The position numbers were made by a program, and so were the translations under genes. The notes beneath the pieces were generated by a model, which saw only the letters and a program-made list of their open reading frames with translations, was not told the origin of the DNA and did no database searches. A stretch of 64,000 nt of DNA from NCBI GenBank assembly GCA_934667125.1, contig CAKULF010000001.1:496001-560000 (forward strand), given 5' to 3'. This DNA comes from an uncultured Candidatus Melainabacteria bacterium. GTDB taxonomy: Bacteria > Cyanobacteriota > Vampirovibrionia > Gastranaerophilales > Gastranaerophilaceae. Below are positions 54,258 through 62,689 of the stretch, piece after piece (position 1 is the stretch's first letter; every line of letters begins with the position of its first letter).

Positions 54258-55235
54258 ATGGAAAAAGTGTCATCATTACAACCAAGCCAATTTTATGCTG
54301 CGCAAAAACCAGCACAACCTGTTCAAAACGCAACTCAACCTATTCAAGAGGAAAAACACAACAACAAGAAAAAACTTATGATGGCTCTTGGCGGTTTAGC
54401 AGTTTTAGGCGCAACGGCAGTAGTGTTACACAAAAAAGGACTAGATCAAAAAGCTCTTGGCGCTATTAAAGAACATTTTAGCAAAGGCAAAAATAGTAAT
54501 GCGGTTTCTGACGCTATTAATGATGTTAAAGATGTTGTTGTAAACAATACCAATACTACAAAAGGCGCAACAAATGTTGTTGCAAACAATACAAATACCG
54601 CAAAAAGCGCAGCAAATGTTGTTGATAATTTAACTCATTTTACAAATGGAACACCAAAAAATGCAACTGTAAATAAATTATTTGAATTTGAAGGCGGAAA
54701 GCTAACAACAGACAAAAACGGTACAAAAATTTTAGAAAGCTTAGATGGCACAAAAGCAAAAGTTACAACACAAGATGGCGTTACAACTTTTTATGACTTT
54801 ACAGGAAAATATACAAGAAAAATTGTTGATGCAGATGGAAACATAAGAATTACAAGATTAACAAAAAAACCAACAAACTTAGCACAAGACATTCAATCTA
54901 CAGCACTCAGCGTTGCTGATAGTAAAAGTATGGCAACTGTAAACGCAGCTAAAGAATTATCTACAACAGCTAAAGCTGGAGAATTGGTTAAACAAACAAG
55001 CAAAAAAGTTTCTCAATCAAAAATTACAGATGTAAAAATCGATGAACAATTTCAAAAAGCAGTTGAAGCATATAAAAAATGTCAACAAGAGCCAACTGTT
55101 GAAAATGCAAAAGCGTTAGCTAAATTAATTCATCCAGACAAATTAATACATACTACAATTGATGCAAACAATAAAGATGTAGTTGAAATGAACGCATTTG
55201 TTTCAAGAATTTTAACAGCTGCAAAAAGACATTAA
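54258..55235 (+). CDS. Membrane-anchored hypothetical protein with J-domain-like C-terminus
   Basis: 325 residues. A Gln/Pro-rich N-terminus is followed by Lys-rich residues and a hydrophobic helix at about 40-60 (KLMMALGGLAVLGATAVVL). Repeated Asn/Thr units follow (NNTNTTKGATNVVANN and NNTNTAKSAANVVDN). A small beta domain lies near 140-200 (EGGKLTTDKNGTKILE). The last 55 residues, including ENAKALAKLIHPDK and MNAFVSRILTAA, resemble the HPD loop and following helix of a J domain. Ribosome binding site GGAGT. Preceded by 286 nt of AT-rich gap (53972-54257) in which I see no RNA gene. Function unknown. Confidence 0.6.
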   Translation: MEKVSSLQPSQFYAAQKPAQPVQNATQPIQEEKHNNKKKLMMALGGLAVLGATAVVLHKKGLDQKALGAIKEHFSKGKNSNAVSDAINDVKDVVVNNTNTTKGATNVVANNTNTAKSAANVVDNLTHFTNGTPKNATVNKLFEFEGGKLTTDKNGTKILESLDGTKAKVTTQDGVTTFYDFTGKYTRKIVDADGNIRITRLTKKPTNLAQDIQSTALSVADSKSMATVNAAKELSTTAKAGELVKQTSKKVSQSKITDVKIDEQFQKAVEAYKKCQQEPTVENAKALAKLIHPDKLIHTTIDANNKDVVEMNAFVSRILTAAKRH

Positions 55236-55260
55236 TAGCGATTTACAACTTATATATCAA

Positions 55261-55288
55261 AAAAGCCACCAAATTTTGGCGGCTTTTT
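55261..55288. terminator. Bidirectional intrinsic terminator
   Basis: Stem GCCACCAAA/TTTTGGCGGC flanked by A and T runs. It separates the convergent membrane protein gene and PPi-PFK gene. Confidence 0.7.
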
Positions 55289-55307
55289 ATTGTTAATTAT
55301 TACTTAC

Positions 55308-56987
55308 TTATACTCCAACAAGAGCTTTTTCTTGTTCAAGTTGCAAAGTAATTGTTGTAATATCGCAAACGCTTGATGGTCCAAAGTATTGGATAGCTCC
55401 TGGGTAAATGTAGCAATCTTCCATTGCCCATTTTTCTCTGTTATCTGCTAAAGCTTTAAATACAGGTCCATCTAATTCTACTAAAGCTTTTCTGATTACA
55501 GGTTTCATTTCGCCATGACGACGTTCCATATTCATCATCATTGTTAGAGGAACACCACCTGCAACCCATTGGCTAGCCGGTTTTGTAGTGTTTTTAATTG
55601 ATGATAAATAACCTGTTAAACCACTTTGGATTAATGCAAAAGCGTTGTAGCCAAGAGAATAGCAATAATCAGCGTCAAAGTTTGATGGAGCTGCACATCT
55701 TCCTTCGTAACCGAAGAAGTGCGCTTGAGAAGCGAATTTGCCTGTGTATTTTCCTTCTTTTTTCATTTCTTTTAATTTAGTTTCAATCATTTCAATTAAA
55801 AGTTTTTCTGTTTCAATTTTAGAAACTTGAACGTTTCCGTGTGGGTCTCTATCCATCAATAATTGAGCTTTAATAGCAGATGGAAGAGAGTTGAATAATT
55901 TTGCTGAAGCGCTATCTAATTTAGAAGAAATGATAGAGTATTTTTCTTCTTGAGAAGCGTTTTGATAGCTTGAATCTTTTTCTAAATGAGCTAAAGAATC
56001 GTTTAGAGTTGCTATCATTGTTTTCATTTCAGGAATAAATTCAATTAAACCTTCAGGAATTAAAGCGATACCGAAGTTTTTGCCCATATTTCCACGACGA
56101 GCAATAATATCAGCCATATATGAAACGATTTCATCCAATGATTGTTTTTTGTTTTCAACTTCTTCACCAATTAAAGTGATATTTGGTTGAGTTTGCAATG
56201 CTGCTTCAAGACAAACATGTGAAGCGCTACGACCCATTAATTTAATAAAGTGCCAATATTTTTTAGCTGAATTTGCGTCACGTTGAATGTTTCCGATTAA
56301 TTCAGCATAAGTTTTTGTAGCTGTATCAAAACCGAAAGAAATTTCGATTTGGTCATTTTTAAGGTCGCCATCAATTGTTTTAGGACAACCGATAACAGTA
56401 ATTCCTGTGTTATTTTTAGCCATCCATTCAGCCAACAAACAAGCGTTTGTATTTGAATCGTCACCGCCAATAATAACAATAGCGCCAACGTTTAGGTCTT
56501 TACATACTTCTAGGGCTTTTTTAAATTGGTCTTCTGTTTCAAGTTTTGTTCTGCCTGAACCAATGATGTCAAAACCGCCTGTATTGCGGTATTTATCCAT
56601 AATTTCATCGGTTAATTCCATATATTTTCCATCAACAATACCTGATGGACCACCCAAGAAACCAAATAATTTATTTGATTTGTTTGCAGTTTTTAATGCG
56701 TCATATAAACCAGCGATAACATTGTGTCCTCCAGGGGCTTGACCGCCTGATAAAATAACGCCAACGTTTTTTGCTTCTGTTGATAAATCAGCACCAGATG
56801 TTGCGAATTTAGCAATTTCTTTACCGTAAACATTTGGGAATAATTCTTTTATTTCTTCTTTATTTGCAACAGCTTCAGTTTTTTCGCCAAGAGTTAATTT
56901 AATGTTGTTAATTCCTGCCGCTAAAGCACCTGCTAATTTTGGTTTGTAGTTTTGTCTTTCTTTTTGTAGAGGTGAAATTTCTCTCAT
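55308..56987 (-). CDS. pfp: Pyrophosphate-dependent 6-phosphofructokinase
   Basis: Reversible PPi-linked phosphofructokinase of 559 residues, the long clade-type of plants and anaerobic bacteria. Marks: GVILSGGQAPGGHNVIAGL near 76-94, GGDDSNTNA near 178 (the GGDD in place of GGDGS marks PPi use), PKTIDGDLKN near 204, GRSASHVCLEA near 250 and GYEGRC near 433. It lets glycolysis use PPi, as expected in an energy-limited fermenter. Has its own leader of about 250 nt and a terminator shared with the convergent gene. Confidence 0.93.
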   Translation of the reverse strand: MREISPLQKERQNYKPKLAGALAAGINNIKLTLGEKTEAVANKEEIKELFPNVYGKEIAKFATSGADLSTEAKNVGVILSGGQAPGGHNVIAGLYDALKTANKSNKLFGFLGGPSGIVDGKYMELTDEIMDKYRNTGGFDIIGSGRTKLETEDQFKKALEVCKDLNVGAIVIIGGDDSNTNACLLAEWMAKNNTGITVIGCPKTIDGDLKNDQIEISFGFDTATKTYAELIGNIQRDANSAKKYWHFIKLMGRSASHVCLEAALQTQPNITLIGEEVENKKQSLDEIVSYMADIIARRGNMGKNFGIALIPEGLIEFIPEMKTMIATLNDSLAHLEKDSSYQNASQEEKYSIISSKLDSASAKLFNSLPSAIKAQLLMDRDPHGNVQVSKIETEKLLIEMIETKLKEMKKEGKYTGKFASQAHFFGYEGRCAAPSNFDADYCYSLGYNAFALIQSGLTGYLSSIKNTTKPASQWVAGGVPLTMMMNMERRHGEMKPVIRKALVELDGPVFKALADNREKWAMEDCYIYPGAIQYFGPSSVCDITTITLQLEQEKALVGV

Positions 56988-57144
56988 AATATTCTCCTTA
57001 TACCTTTAATAACATTATTATCACACAAAAAATTTATAATATCGTACTACTACATTTATATTACATTTCTTAACAATCACTTTCTTTTTTTTGCAATAGC
57101 TAGTATTATAAAGATGTTGTTAATGCTTCGGCTAGTATGCGAAT

Positions 57145-57168
57145 TGGGGTAATTACCCCATTTTTTTT
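57145..57168 (+). terminator. Orphan palindrome plus T tract, possible end of an unannotated small RNA
   Basis: Perfect palindrome GGGGTAATTACCCC (57146-57159), extended by T-A, followed by eight T. No plus-strand gene ends near it: the previous plus gene ends at 55235 with its own terminator. A TATTAT-like element lies about 50 nt upstream. The palindrome could alternatively be an operator for the following gene. Confidence 0.4.
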
Positions 57169-57246
57169 CCGATAAAATCATACTTTTATATTAATTTCAT
57201 ATTTAAAAATTATGGTAAACTTTCAAATATGAAAGGAGATTCCTCT

Positions 57247-57714
57247 ATGGAACCTAAAGATGAAAAATATTTGATTTTAGAGCAATACCGCATTTATTCC
57301 GATGCTAAAGAAAAATTTATCGACAGACAATTTTCGACAAACAGATTTTATCTTGTTTTAAATATCATTATTTTGATTGCGACTTATATTTTATCAACTT
57401 TAACTCCGCAATATCCGCCTGTTATCGTTATGTGCGCAATTGGTATTGCAACAACATTGATGTGGTGGATGAATATCGATTCTTATCAAATGTTGATTAA
57501 AGTTAAATATGCAAAAGTTTTGGAATATCTTGAAACAAAACTTCCCGAACGACCATATCACAAAGAATTTGTTGATTATGTTCAAATGAAAAAATCTAAC
57601 AATTTAATCGTGTTTGGCGATTTTCAAAAATGGCTTACAATCATCATTGCTTGTGTTTATTTTGTAATTTGCACATACAGCATAACAAATATGATTAAAT
57701 TCCAAATTATGTAG
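57247..57714 (+). CDS. RipA-like small membrane protein
   Basis: Start chosen at ATG 57247: a Shine-Dalgarno AAAGGAG at 57232-57238 lies 8 nt before it, whereas the earlier ATG at 57229 overlaps that site. 155 residues, with three hydrophobic helices (residues near 40-58, 66-82 and 130-150). The start region EQYRIYSDAKEKFIDRQFS followed by TNRFYLVLN is like RipA-family octameric membrane proteins (cytoplasmic-membrane proteins known from Francisella). Function in this organism unknown. A bidirectional terminator follows. Confidence 0.55.
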   Translation: MEPKDEKYLILEQYRIYSDAKEKFIDRQFSTNRFYLVLNIIILIATYILSTLTPQYPPVIVMCAIGIATTLMWWMNIDSYQMLIKVKYAKVLEYLETKLPERPYHKEFVDYVQMKKSNNLIVFGDFQKWLTIIIACVYFVICTYSITNMIKFQIM

Positions 57715-57730
57715 ATTTCATTAAAATATT

Positions 57731-57758
57731 AAAAGCTCCTAATTAAGGAGCTTTTTTT
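57731..57758. terminator. Bidirectional intrinsic terminator
   Basis: Perfect stem AAAAGCTCCT/AGGAGCTTTT around AATTA-type loop, with T runs on both strands, between convergent RipA-like and desulfoferrodoxin genes. Confidence 0.85.
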
Positions 57759-57760
57759 GA

Positions 57761-58132
57761 TTATTTTTTCCACAAACCATGAAGATTACAATAACAATAA
57801 ACATTTTCAACTTTTTCGCCATTAAGTTCAAAAGTTGCAGTTGGCTCCATATTTGTGGTTAAATATTTTTTCTGTTCACCAGCGGATGTTTTAACACTGA
57901 TAAACTCTATATAATGTTCGTTTGTCATAGGATGAGGTTCTTTACCTATTTTAACGGTTAATTTATTGTTTTCTAAACTATATTCAGGAATATGATATTC
58001 GCCTTTTGCTTCAGTTGTATTAGGCTCAAGCCTAGTCATATCTTCATTACAGCAAATTGGAACAACAGAACCATCATCTATAATTTCAAACAAATTTCCG
58101 CAAATATTGCATTTATAATATTCAAGTTCCAT
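57761..58132 (-). CDS. dfx: Desulfoferrodoxin (two-iron superoxide reductase)
   Basis: Reduces superoxide to peroxide without making O2, typical of anaerobes. Center I (desulforedoxin type): CNIC and CC near residues 8-30. Center II ligands: EYHIP near 46, HPMTNEHYIEF near 66-76 and CNLHG near 115. The usual Lys after the Glu (EKHIP) is Tyr here. 123 residues. It lies 12 nt after the thioredoxin gene on the same strand, so reduced thioredoxin may feed it. Confidence 0.9.
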   Translation of the reverse strand: MELEYYKCNICGNLFEIIDDGSVVPICCNEDMTRLEPNTTEAKGEYHIPEYSLENNKLTVKIGKEPHPMTNEHYIEFISVKTSAGEQKKYLTTNMEPTATFELNGEKVENVYCYCNLHGLWKK

Positions 58133-58144
58133 ATTTTTCCTTTC

Positions 58145-58444
58145 TTAAATAACGTTTGTCAATTTGTTTAAAAGTTGTGATTTTGTGTGATAGCCGCTAA
58201 ATTGAGTTTTTAATTTTCCTTCTTTAAACACAAGAAAACTTGGAAAGCCAACTATACCGTATTTTCTAGCAATATCAGGATATTTATCACAATCCAATTT
58301 TCCTATCCAAAAATTATCATCAAGTTGTTCAAGAACTTCTTGTTGATTTTTGCAAAATTTACACCAATTAGTATAAAAATCGACCAATTTCAAGCCTTTT
58401 GAGGTTTCTTCTTCAAAGTTTTTATCTGTTAATTCTTTAAACAT
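58145..58444 (-). CDS. Thioredoxin-like protein
   Basis: 99 residues with a thioredoxin fold. Active-site motif WCKFCK replaces the standard WCGPCK; cis-Pro region GFPSFLVFKEGK is intact. Probably a divergent reductant, and since it precedes desulfoferrodoxin, a partner in oxidative defence. No signal peptide. Confidence 0.8.
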   Translation of the reverse strand: MFKELTDKNFEEETSKGLKLVDFYTNWCKFCKNQQEVLEQLDDNFWIGKLDCDKYPDIARKYGIVGFPSFLVFKEGKLKTQFSGYHTKSQLLNKLTNVI

Positions 58445-58496
58445 ATTTTCTCCTTTTTAATTTTTATAAGTTAAAGTTTATTTTTTTACATTAGTC

Positions 58497-58524
58497 TTGA
58501 AAAGTTTTGGGGGGATGATATAAT
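58497..58524 (+). promoter_or_regulatory. Sigma-70-type promoter upstream of ssrA
   Basis: TTGAAA (58497-58502), 16-nt spacer, TATAAT (58519-58524). Start expected near 58531, about 225 nt before the mature tmRNA 5' end, so a long leader is transcribed. Confidence 0.6.
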
Positions 58525-58561
58525 TAGAGGAGTACGTTGAAAATTGAATATGGGTTTTAAA

Positions 58562-58754
58562 CACACCTGCGCGGTACGGATTAAGGTCAATTCGCCAAAT
58601 TATTATTTGCAAAACAAATACACGCACACCTGTGGACGGTAAGGTTTAATATTAGCCCACCAAGCTCAAAGCTTGCTGTGCTAATATACACACACCTATG
58701 CGAAAATCATTATTTACTAAGTTAGGAGCTAACTAAGTAAATAATGATTTTCGT
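58562..58754 (+). repeat. Three tandem box-plus-dyad units in the ssrA leader
   Basis: CACACCT occurs at 58562, 58625 and 58691, spacing 63 and 66 nt. Each is followed by inverted repeats: a 6-bp stem in unit 1 (TATTTG/CAAATA), an 18-bp stem with two mismatches in unit 2 (ATATTAGC.../...GCTAATAT) and a 25-bp stem with one mismatch and a GAG loop in unit 3 (starts CGAAAATCATTA at 58701). Unit 3 ends right before the tmRNA. It is not CRISPR-like, since repeats are short and spacers palindromic. Confidence 0.5.
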
Positions 58755-59151
58755 GGGGATGTACAGGTTTTGACAGGGTGAAGTTTATCAACCGGATTGC
58801 ATTTCAAGCTGAATAACTTGCTAAACTTTTCAAAAAAATAAACGCTAAAAATAGCAATAACGTTGTTGCTTTTGCTCCTAGAGCAATGGCTATGGCTGCG
58901 TAAGGCGCCGACAACCACTCGCTTAGCCCAACTTGCCGGTTAATCGGGTCAATTATGCAAGTCTTGCTTTAGTTTTTAATTAATGGACTAAGGTGAGTAT
59001 TTAATTAATTAAGTTGATAATCTTTAAAATTATCTTTGGATTTATGCTCGGTTTGCGGTAATTTTACAATAAATTCAAGACTAAAGTACCTATGAATGTA
59101 GACGTTCGTTTGGTATCATTCTGGACGCGAGTTCAATTCTCGCCATCTCCA
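58755..59151 (+). ncRNA. ssrA: tmRNA (one-piece) with cyanobacteria-like tag
   Basis: Acceptor stem GGGGATG at 58755-58761 pairs with CATCTCC at 59144-59150; T-arm GCGAG-TTCAATT-CTCGC precedes the 3' strand. The discriminator is A and CCA is not encoded. The tag frame starts at GCT 58844 and ends at TAA 58901: AKNSNNVVAFAPRAMAMAA (19 residues), close in form to cyanobacterial tags as I recall them (ending in APVAA). Pseudoknot regions are as usual length. Rescues stalled ribosomes with SmpB (not in window). Confidence 0.93.
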
Positions 59152-59156
59152 CAAAA

Positions 59157-60467
59157 TCACTTAATATCGCAATTTTTGCCGATTTTGTAGTATTCAAAGC
59201 CCATTTCTTCAAGTTTTTTAAAGTTATATTGATTTCTGCCATCAAAAATTACAGGATTTTTCATTAAACTTTTTATTTTTGAAAAATCAACAAGCTGAAA
59301 CTCGCTCCATTCGGTTAGCAACAATAAAGCATTTGCGCCATTTAATGCTTCGTAACAAGAAGAATTATAAGTTATTTTATCCGCAAAATATTTCTTTGCT
59401 TCATCAGCCGCTTTTGGGTCATAGGCTTGGATTTTAGCACCCAAATCCAAAAGAGCGTTGATTATATCAATAGACGGAGCTTCTCTCATATCGTTCGTTT
59501 TAGGCTTAAATGAAAGCCCCCAAACAGCTATAGTCAAGCCTTTAAGGTCATTAAACCTATTTTTAATTTTTTCAACAAAAATCTTTTTTTGCCTAGCGTT
59601 AACATCTTCAACTGCTTTTAACAAATCAAATTCGCAACCATAATTTGAAGCCGTGTTAATCAAAGCTTTAACGTCTTTTGGAAAACAACTGCCCCCAAAG
59701 CCAAGTCCTGCAAACAAAAACTGGTTTCCAATTCTTTTATCAAAGCTCATTCCTTGCCTTATATTTTCAACATCTGCCCCGATTTTCTCGCAAATATTTG
59801 CAATTTGATTGATGTATGAAATTTTCATCGCTAAAAAGCAATTTGAAGCGTATTTTGTAAGCTCTGCCGATTTTATATCCATTTTTAAAATCGGATTTCC
59901 TGTTCTTAAATATGGGGTGTACAATTCTTCCATAATTTTATACGCTTTTTCAGAGTCTGTGCCGATTACAACCCTATCAGGCTTGATAAAATCTTCAACA
60001 GCATTTCCCTGTTTTAAAAATTCAGGATTTGAAACGACATCAAATTCAACGTTTGTGTGCTCTTTAATTATAGAGTGCACCAAATCCACGCCACCAACAG
60101 GAATTGTGGATTTATTAACGATTATTGTGTATTTTTCAATTGCTTGCCCTATGGATTTTGCAGCATTTTTAACATAGTCTAAATTGCAAGAACCATCAGG
60201 GTTTGAGGGCGTTCCAACAGCAATAAAGCAGACAAGAGAATTTTTAACAGCATAAGCGGTATCGGATGTGAAAAATAATCTTTTTTCTTTAACATTTGTT
60301 TTTATTAAATCTTCCAAAAGTGGCTCATAGATTGGAATTATGCCATTTTCAAGATTGGATAATTTTTCTTTATCGCAATCAACGCAAATTACCTCATTTC
60401 CGCTATCAGCAAGACAAGCGCCGACAACAAGCCCAACATATCCTGTACCAATTACACAAACTTTCAT
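59157..60467 (-). CDS. ugd: UDP-glucose 6-dehydrogenase
   Basis: Two-step oxidation of UDP-glucose to UDP-glucuronate. NAD motif MKVCVIGTGYVGLVVGACLA at the N-terminus, catalytic Cys in GFGGSCFPKDVKAL near 260, and UDP-binding C-terminal domain. 436 residues. Its start overlaps the end of the uxs gene by 4 nt (ATGA), so the two are translated together and the pathway UDP-glucose to UDP-xylose is encoded as a unit. It ends 6 nt from the tmRNA 3' end, on the other strand. Confidence 0.95.
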   Translation of the reverse strand: MKVCVIGTGYVGLVVGACLADSGNEVICVDCDKEKLSNLENGIIPIYEPLLEDLIKTNVKEKRLFFTSDTAYAVKNSLVCFIAVGTPSNPDGSCNLDYVKNAAKSIGQAIEKYTIIVNKSTIPVGGVDLVHSIIKEHTNVEFDVVSNPEFLKQGNAVEDFIKPDRVVIGTDSEKAYKIMEELYTPYLRTGNPILKMDIKSAELTKYASNCFLAMKISYINQIANICEKIGADVENIRQGMSFDKRIGNQFLFAGLGFGGSCFPKDVKALINTASNYGCEFDLLKAVEDVNARQKKIFVEKIKNRFNDLKGLTIAVWGLSFKPKTNDMREAPSIDIINALLDLGAKIQAYDPKAADEAKKYFADKITYNSSCYEALNGANALLLLTEWSEFQLVDFSKIKSLMKNPVIFDGRNQYNFKKLEEMGFEYYKIGKNCDIK

Positions 60468-61429
60468 TTTTTCATTTCCTCAAATTTTCTTGAAAAATAC
60501 TCAATCGTTAGGTCTAAACCCTTGTCCAGTTTGATTTTTGGCGACCAATTCAATTTTTCTTTAGCAAGAGAAATATCAGGATTTCTTTTTATGGGATCAT
60601 CCATCGGAAGAGGTTTGTAATCCAATTTTGGAGCGTATTTCGCCATCTTTTTAATAATTAATTGAGAAAGCTCATTGATTGTAAATTCATCCGGATTTCC
60701 AAGATTAACAGGCCCAAAAAATTTATCATCCGTCGCCATCAATCTAATCAAACCCTCGATTAAATCGTCAACATAGCAAAATGAGCGAGTTTGAGAGCCA
60801 TCGCCATAAATTTCCAAAGGCTTATTATTCAGAGCTTGCCAAATGAAATTTGAAACAACCCGACCGTCGTTGTGCGCCATATATTTGCCATAAGTGTTAA
60901 AAATTCTCGCCACTTTAATTTTAACATCGTAATTTCTTTGATAGTCAAAAAACAGGCTCTCGGCGCACCTTTTACCCTCGTCGTAACAACTTCTTATGCC
61001 ATTAGGGTTGACATTTCCAAAATAATTTTCTTTTTGAGGGTGGCAAAGCGCATTTCCATATATTTCAGAGGTTGATGCTTGCAAAATTTTAGCATCGTTT
61101 TTTCTTGCCAATTCCAAAAGATTAATAGCGCCAAACACGCAGGTTTTAGTGGTAAAAATGGCATTTTTGCCTTGATAATGAATAGGAGAAGCAACGCAAG
61201 CCAAATTATAAATTTCATCAATTTTTTCATCAATTTCAAGAGGAAAAATTACATCATGTTCAATAAATTTAAAATTTTCACATCCCAAAAAGCGCTCTAT
61301 ATTTGCTTTTGAGCTTGAAGCAAAATTATCAACACAAAAAATCATATTTTCTTTATTTTGAATGAGCCTTTCGGTCAGGTTCGCACCAACAAACCCTGCC
61401 CCGCCCGTTATTAAAATATTTTTAGCCAA
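60464..61429 (-). CDS. uxs: UDP-glucuronate decarboxylase (UDP-xylose synthase)
   Basis: Short-chain dehydrogenase-type enzyme that converts UDP-glucuronate to UDP-xylose. Rossmann motif ILITGGAGFVGANL, catalytic Tyr-Lys in RSCYDEGKRCAE near residue 145, the UXS signature. The start is a TTG at 61429 (GGGGA 6 nt upstream), giving 321 residues that begin at the conserved motif; a longer TTG start at 61468 is possible but adds unlike sequence. Works with ugd directly downstream. UDP-xylose likely serves surface polysaccharide or glycoprotein synthesis. Confidence 0.88.
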   Translation of the reverse strand: MAKNILITGGAGFVGANLTERLIQNKENMIFCVDNFASSSKANIERFLGCENFKFIEHDVIFPLEIDEKIDEIYNLACVASPIHYQGKNAIFTTKTCVFGAINLLELARKNDAKILQASTSEIYGNALCHPQKENYFGNVNPNGIRSCYDEGKRCAESLFFDYQRNYDVKIKVARIFNTYGKYMAHNDGRVVSNFIWQALNNKPLEIYGDGSQTRSFCYVDDLIEGLIRLMATDDKFFGPVNLGNPDEFTINELSQLIIKKMAKYAPKLDYKPLPMDDPIKRNPDISLAKEKLNWSPKIKLDKGLDLTIEYFSRKFEEMKK

Positions 61430-61474
61430 TTTTAATCCCCAAAACGCCTCAAAAATATTATATAACAAAATTTT

Positions 61475-61789
61475 TTATTTCGTTAGAGCAACAATAATTT
61501 TATAAAAATCCTCAATTTTACTCGGATTTTCCTGCATTTTCTTGTTAATTTCAGCGACCAAATTTTCGCTATTATTTTTATGTTCAAAATCAAAAGCTTC
61601 TGAAAAATCAGAATTTAAAACATTTAAAATATTCTCTAAATTCGCTAACGACGGGTAATTTTTGCCATTTTCAATATTACTGATTGTAGTAGGATCAACA
61701 TTAATCAATTCCGAAAGCTTTTCTTGATTAAGATTTTTCCGCTTTCTAAGCTCTCTAATTCTGCGTCCCAGTAAAATTTTTTTATTCAT
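61475..61789 (-). CDS. XRE-family helix-turn-helix regulator
   Basis: 104 residues. A Cro/C1-type HTH occupies residues 8-65 (GRRIRELRKRKNLNQEKLSE, DPTTISNIENGKNYPS). A short helical tail follows. First gene upstream of uxs-ugd, 45 nt from the uxs start, so it may control them. Ligand unknown. Confidence 0.85.
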   Translation of the reverse strand: MNKKILLGRRIRELRKRKNLNQEKLSELINVDPTTISNIENGKNYPSLANLENILNVLNSDFSEAFDFEHKNNSENLVAEINKKMQENPSKIEDFYKIIVALTK

Positions 61790-61940
61790 ATTTTCCTCAT
61801 TATTATCATAATTTTTATTAAGGTTAAATTTAATAAAATATAAATCATTTAATTGATAAAAAATGAGTATAAATCATATAATATAAAATTAAATTCATCT
61901 TATTGAGAAAAAATGAATTATATTCAAGAAAAGGATTAAA

Positions 61941-62657
61941 ATGAAAAAAGGCTTCACTCTTGTAGAAATTATGATAGCTCTTGTAGTAATTGGGGTTATA
62001 ACTTCGATTTTGCTTCCTGTAGCATTTAACAACGTTCCAAATGAAAACATCATGAAATTTAAAAAAGGAAATGCAACACTGGCAAAAGTGATAAATGAAC
62101 TCGTGACGAGCGGAGAATACTATAAAGAGGGGGATTTGGGCAAAGACAAAAACGGTAATTGGGTTGATAGCACAACTTATTTTTTAAAAACTTTTTCAGA
62201 TTTGTTAACCATTAAAGAAACTGTTTTGCCGCAAGAAAATAAAGGCGATTATATAATTAACCATGAATACGCTAACGGTTTAGATATAAATATGCTGGAT
62301 AAACTTTGCGCCACAAAGCAAAAACAAATGACAAGCTACATCAAAACAATTGATAACATTTATTATTACCAAGAAGAGGATAGAAACACGTTTGGGGCAG
62401 ATTGGGTGTGGTTTGGCGATTTTAGAAACCCGTTTTACGTTCCTTGGGACGATAAAGTTACATACAAAAGCTGCGTTGATAAACCAACAAAACAAGAACA
62501 GGACGATTGCGTTTTGGAGCATTCTAAAAGCGGTTTTTACTTAACATATAATATTTTTTGTATGGATATTGATGGAATTAATCAGGGCGAAGACCCGTTT
62601 GGATATGGAATTCGGATTGATGGGAAAATTATTTTAGGTAATCGTGCGCAAGAGTGA
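61941..62657 (+). CDS. Type IV pilin-like / pseudopilin protein
   Basis: 238 residues with a prepilin signal KKG-FTLVEIMIALVVIGVI: processing expected after Gly4, leaving N-methyl-Phe and Glu5. A hydrophobic helix to about 30 is followed by a globular domain with three or more Cys and the segment MDIDGINQGEDPFGYGI near the end, which resembles calcium-stabilised major pseudopilins (GspG type). Ribosome binding site AAAGGA. A possible terminator (TAGCTA inverted repeat then T5) lies near 62845-62872. Part of a type II secretion or pilus system whose other genes are not in this window. Confidence 0.85.
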   Translation: MKKGFTLVEIMIALVVIGVITSILLPVAFNNVPNENIMKFKKGNATLAKVINELVTSGEYYKEGDLGKDKNGNWVDSTTYFLKTFSDLLTIKETVLPQENKGDYIINHEYANGLDINMLDKLCATKQKQMTSYIKTIDNIYYYQEEDRNTFGADWVWFGDFRNPFYVPWDDKVTYKSCVDKPTKQEQDDCVLEHSKSGFYLTYNIFCMDIDGINQGEDPFGYGIRIDGKIILGNRAQE

Positions 62658-62689
62658 CTTGAAAAAAGCATTCAAGATAAGGGGTGATT

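Noticed and set aside
58562..58754. Regularly spaced repeats upstream of ssrA as a CRISPR array
   Set aside because: The common box is only about 7-10 nt, the intervening segments are palindromic and there are no cas genes.
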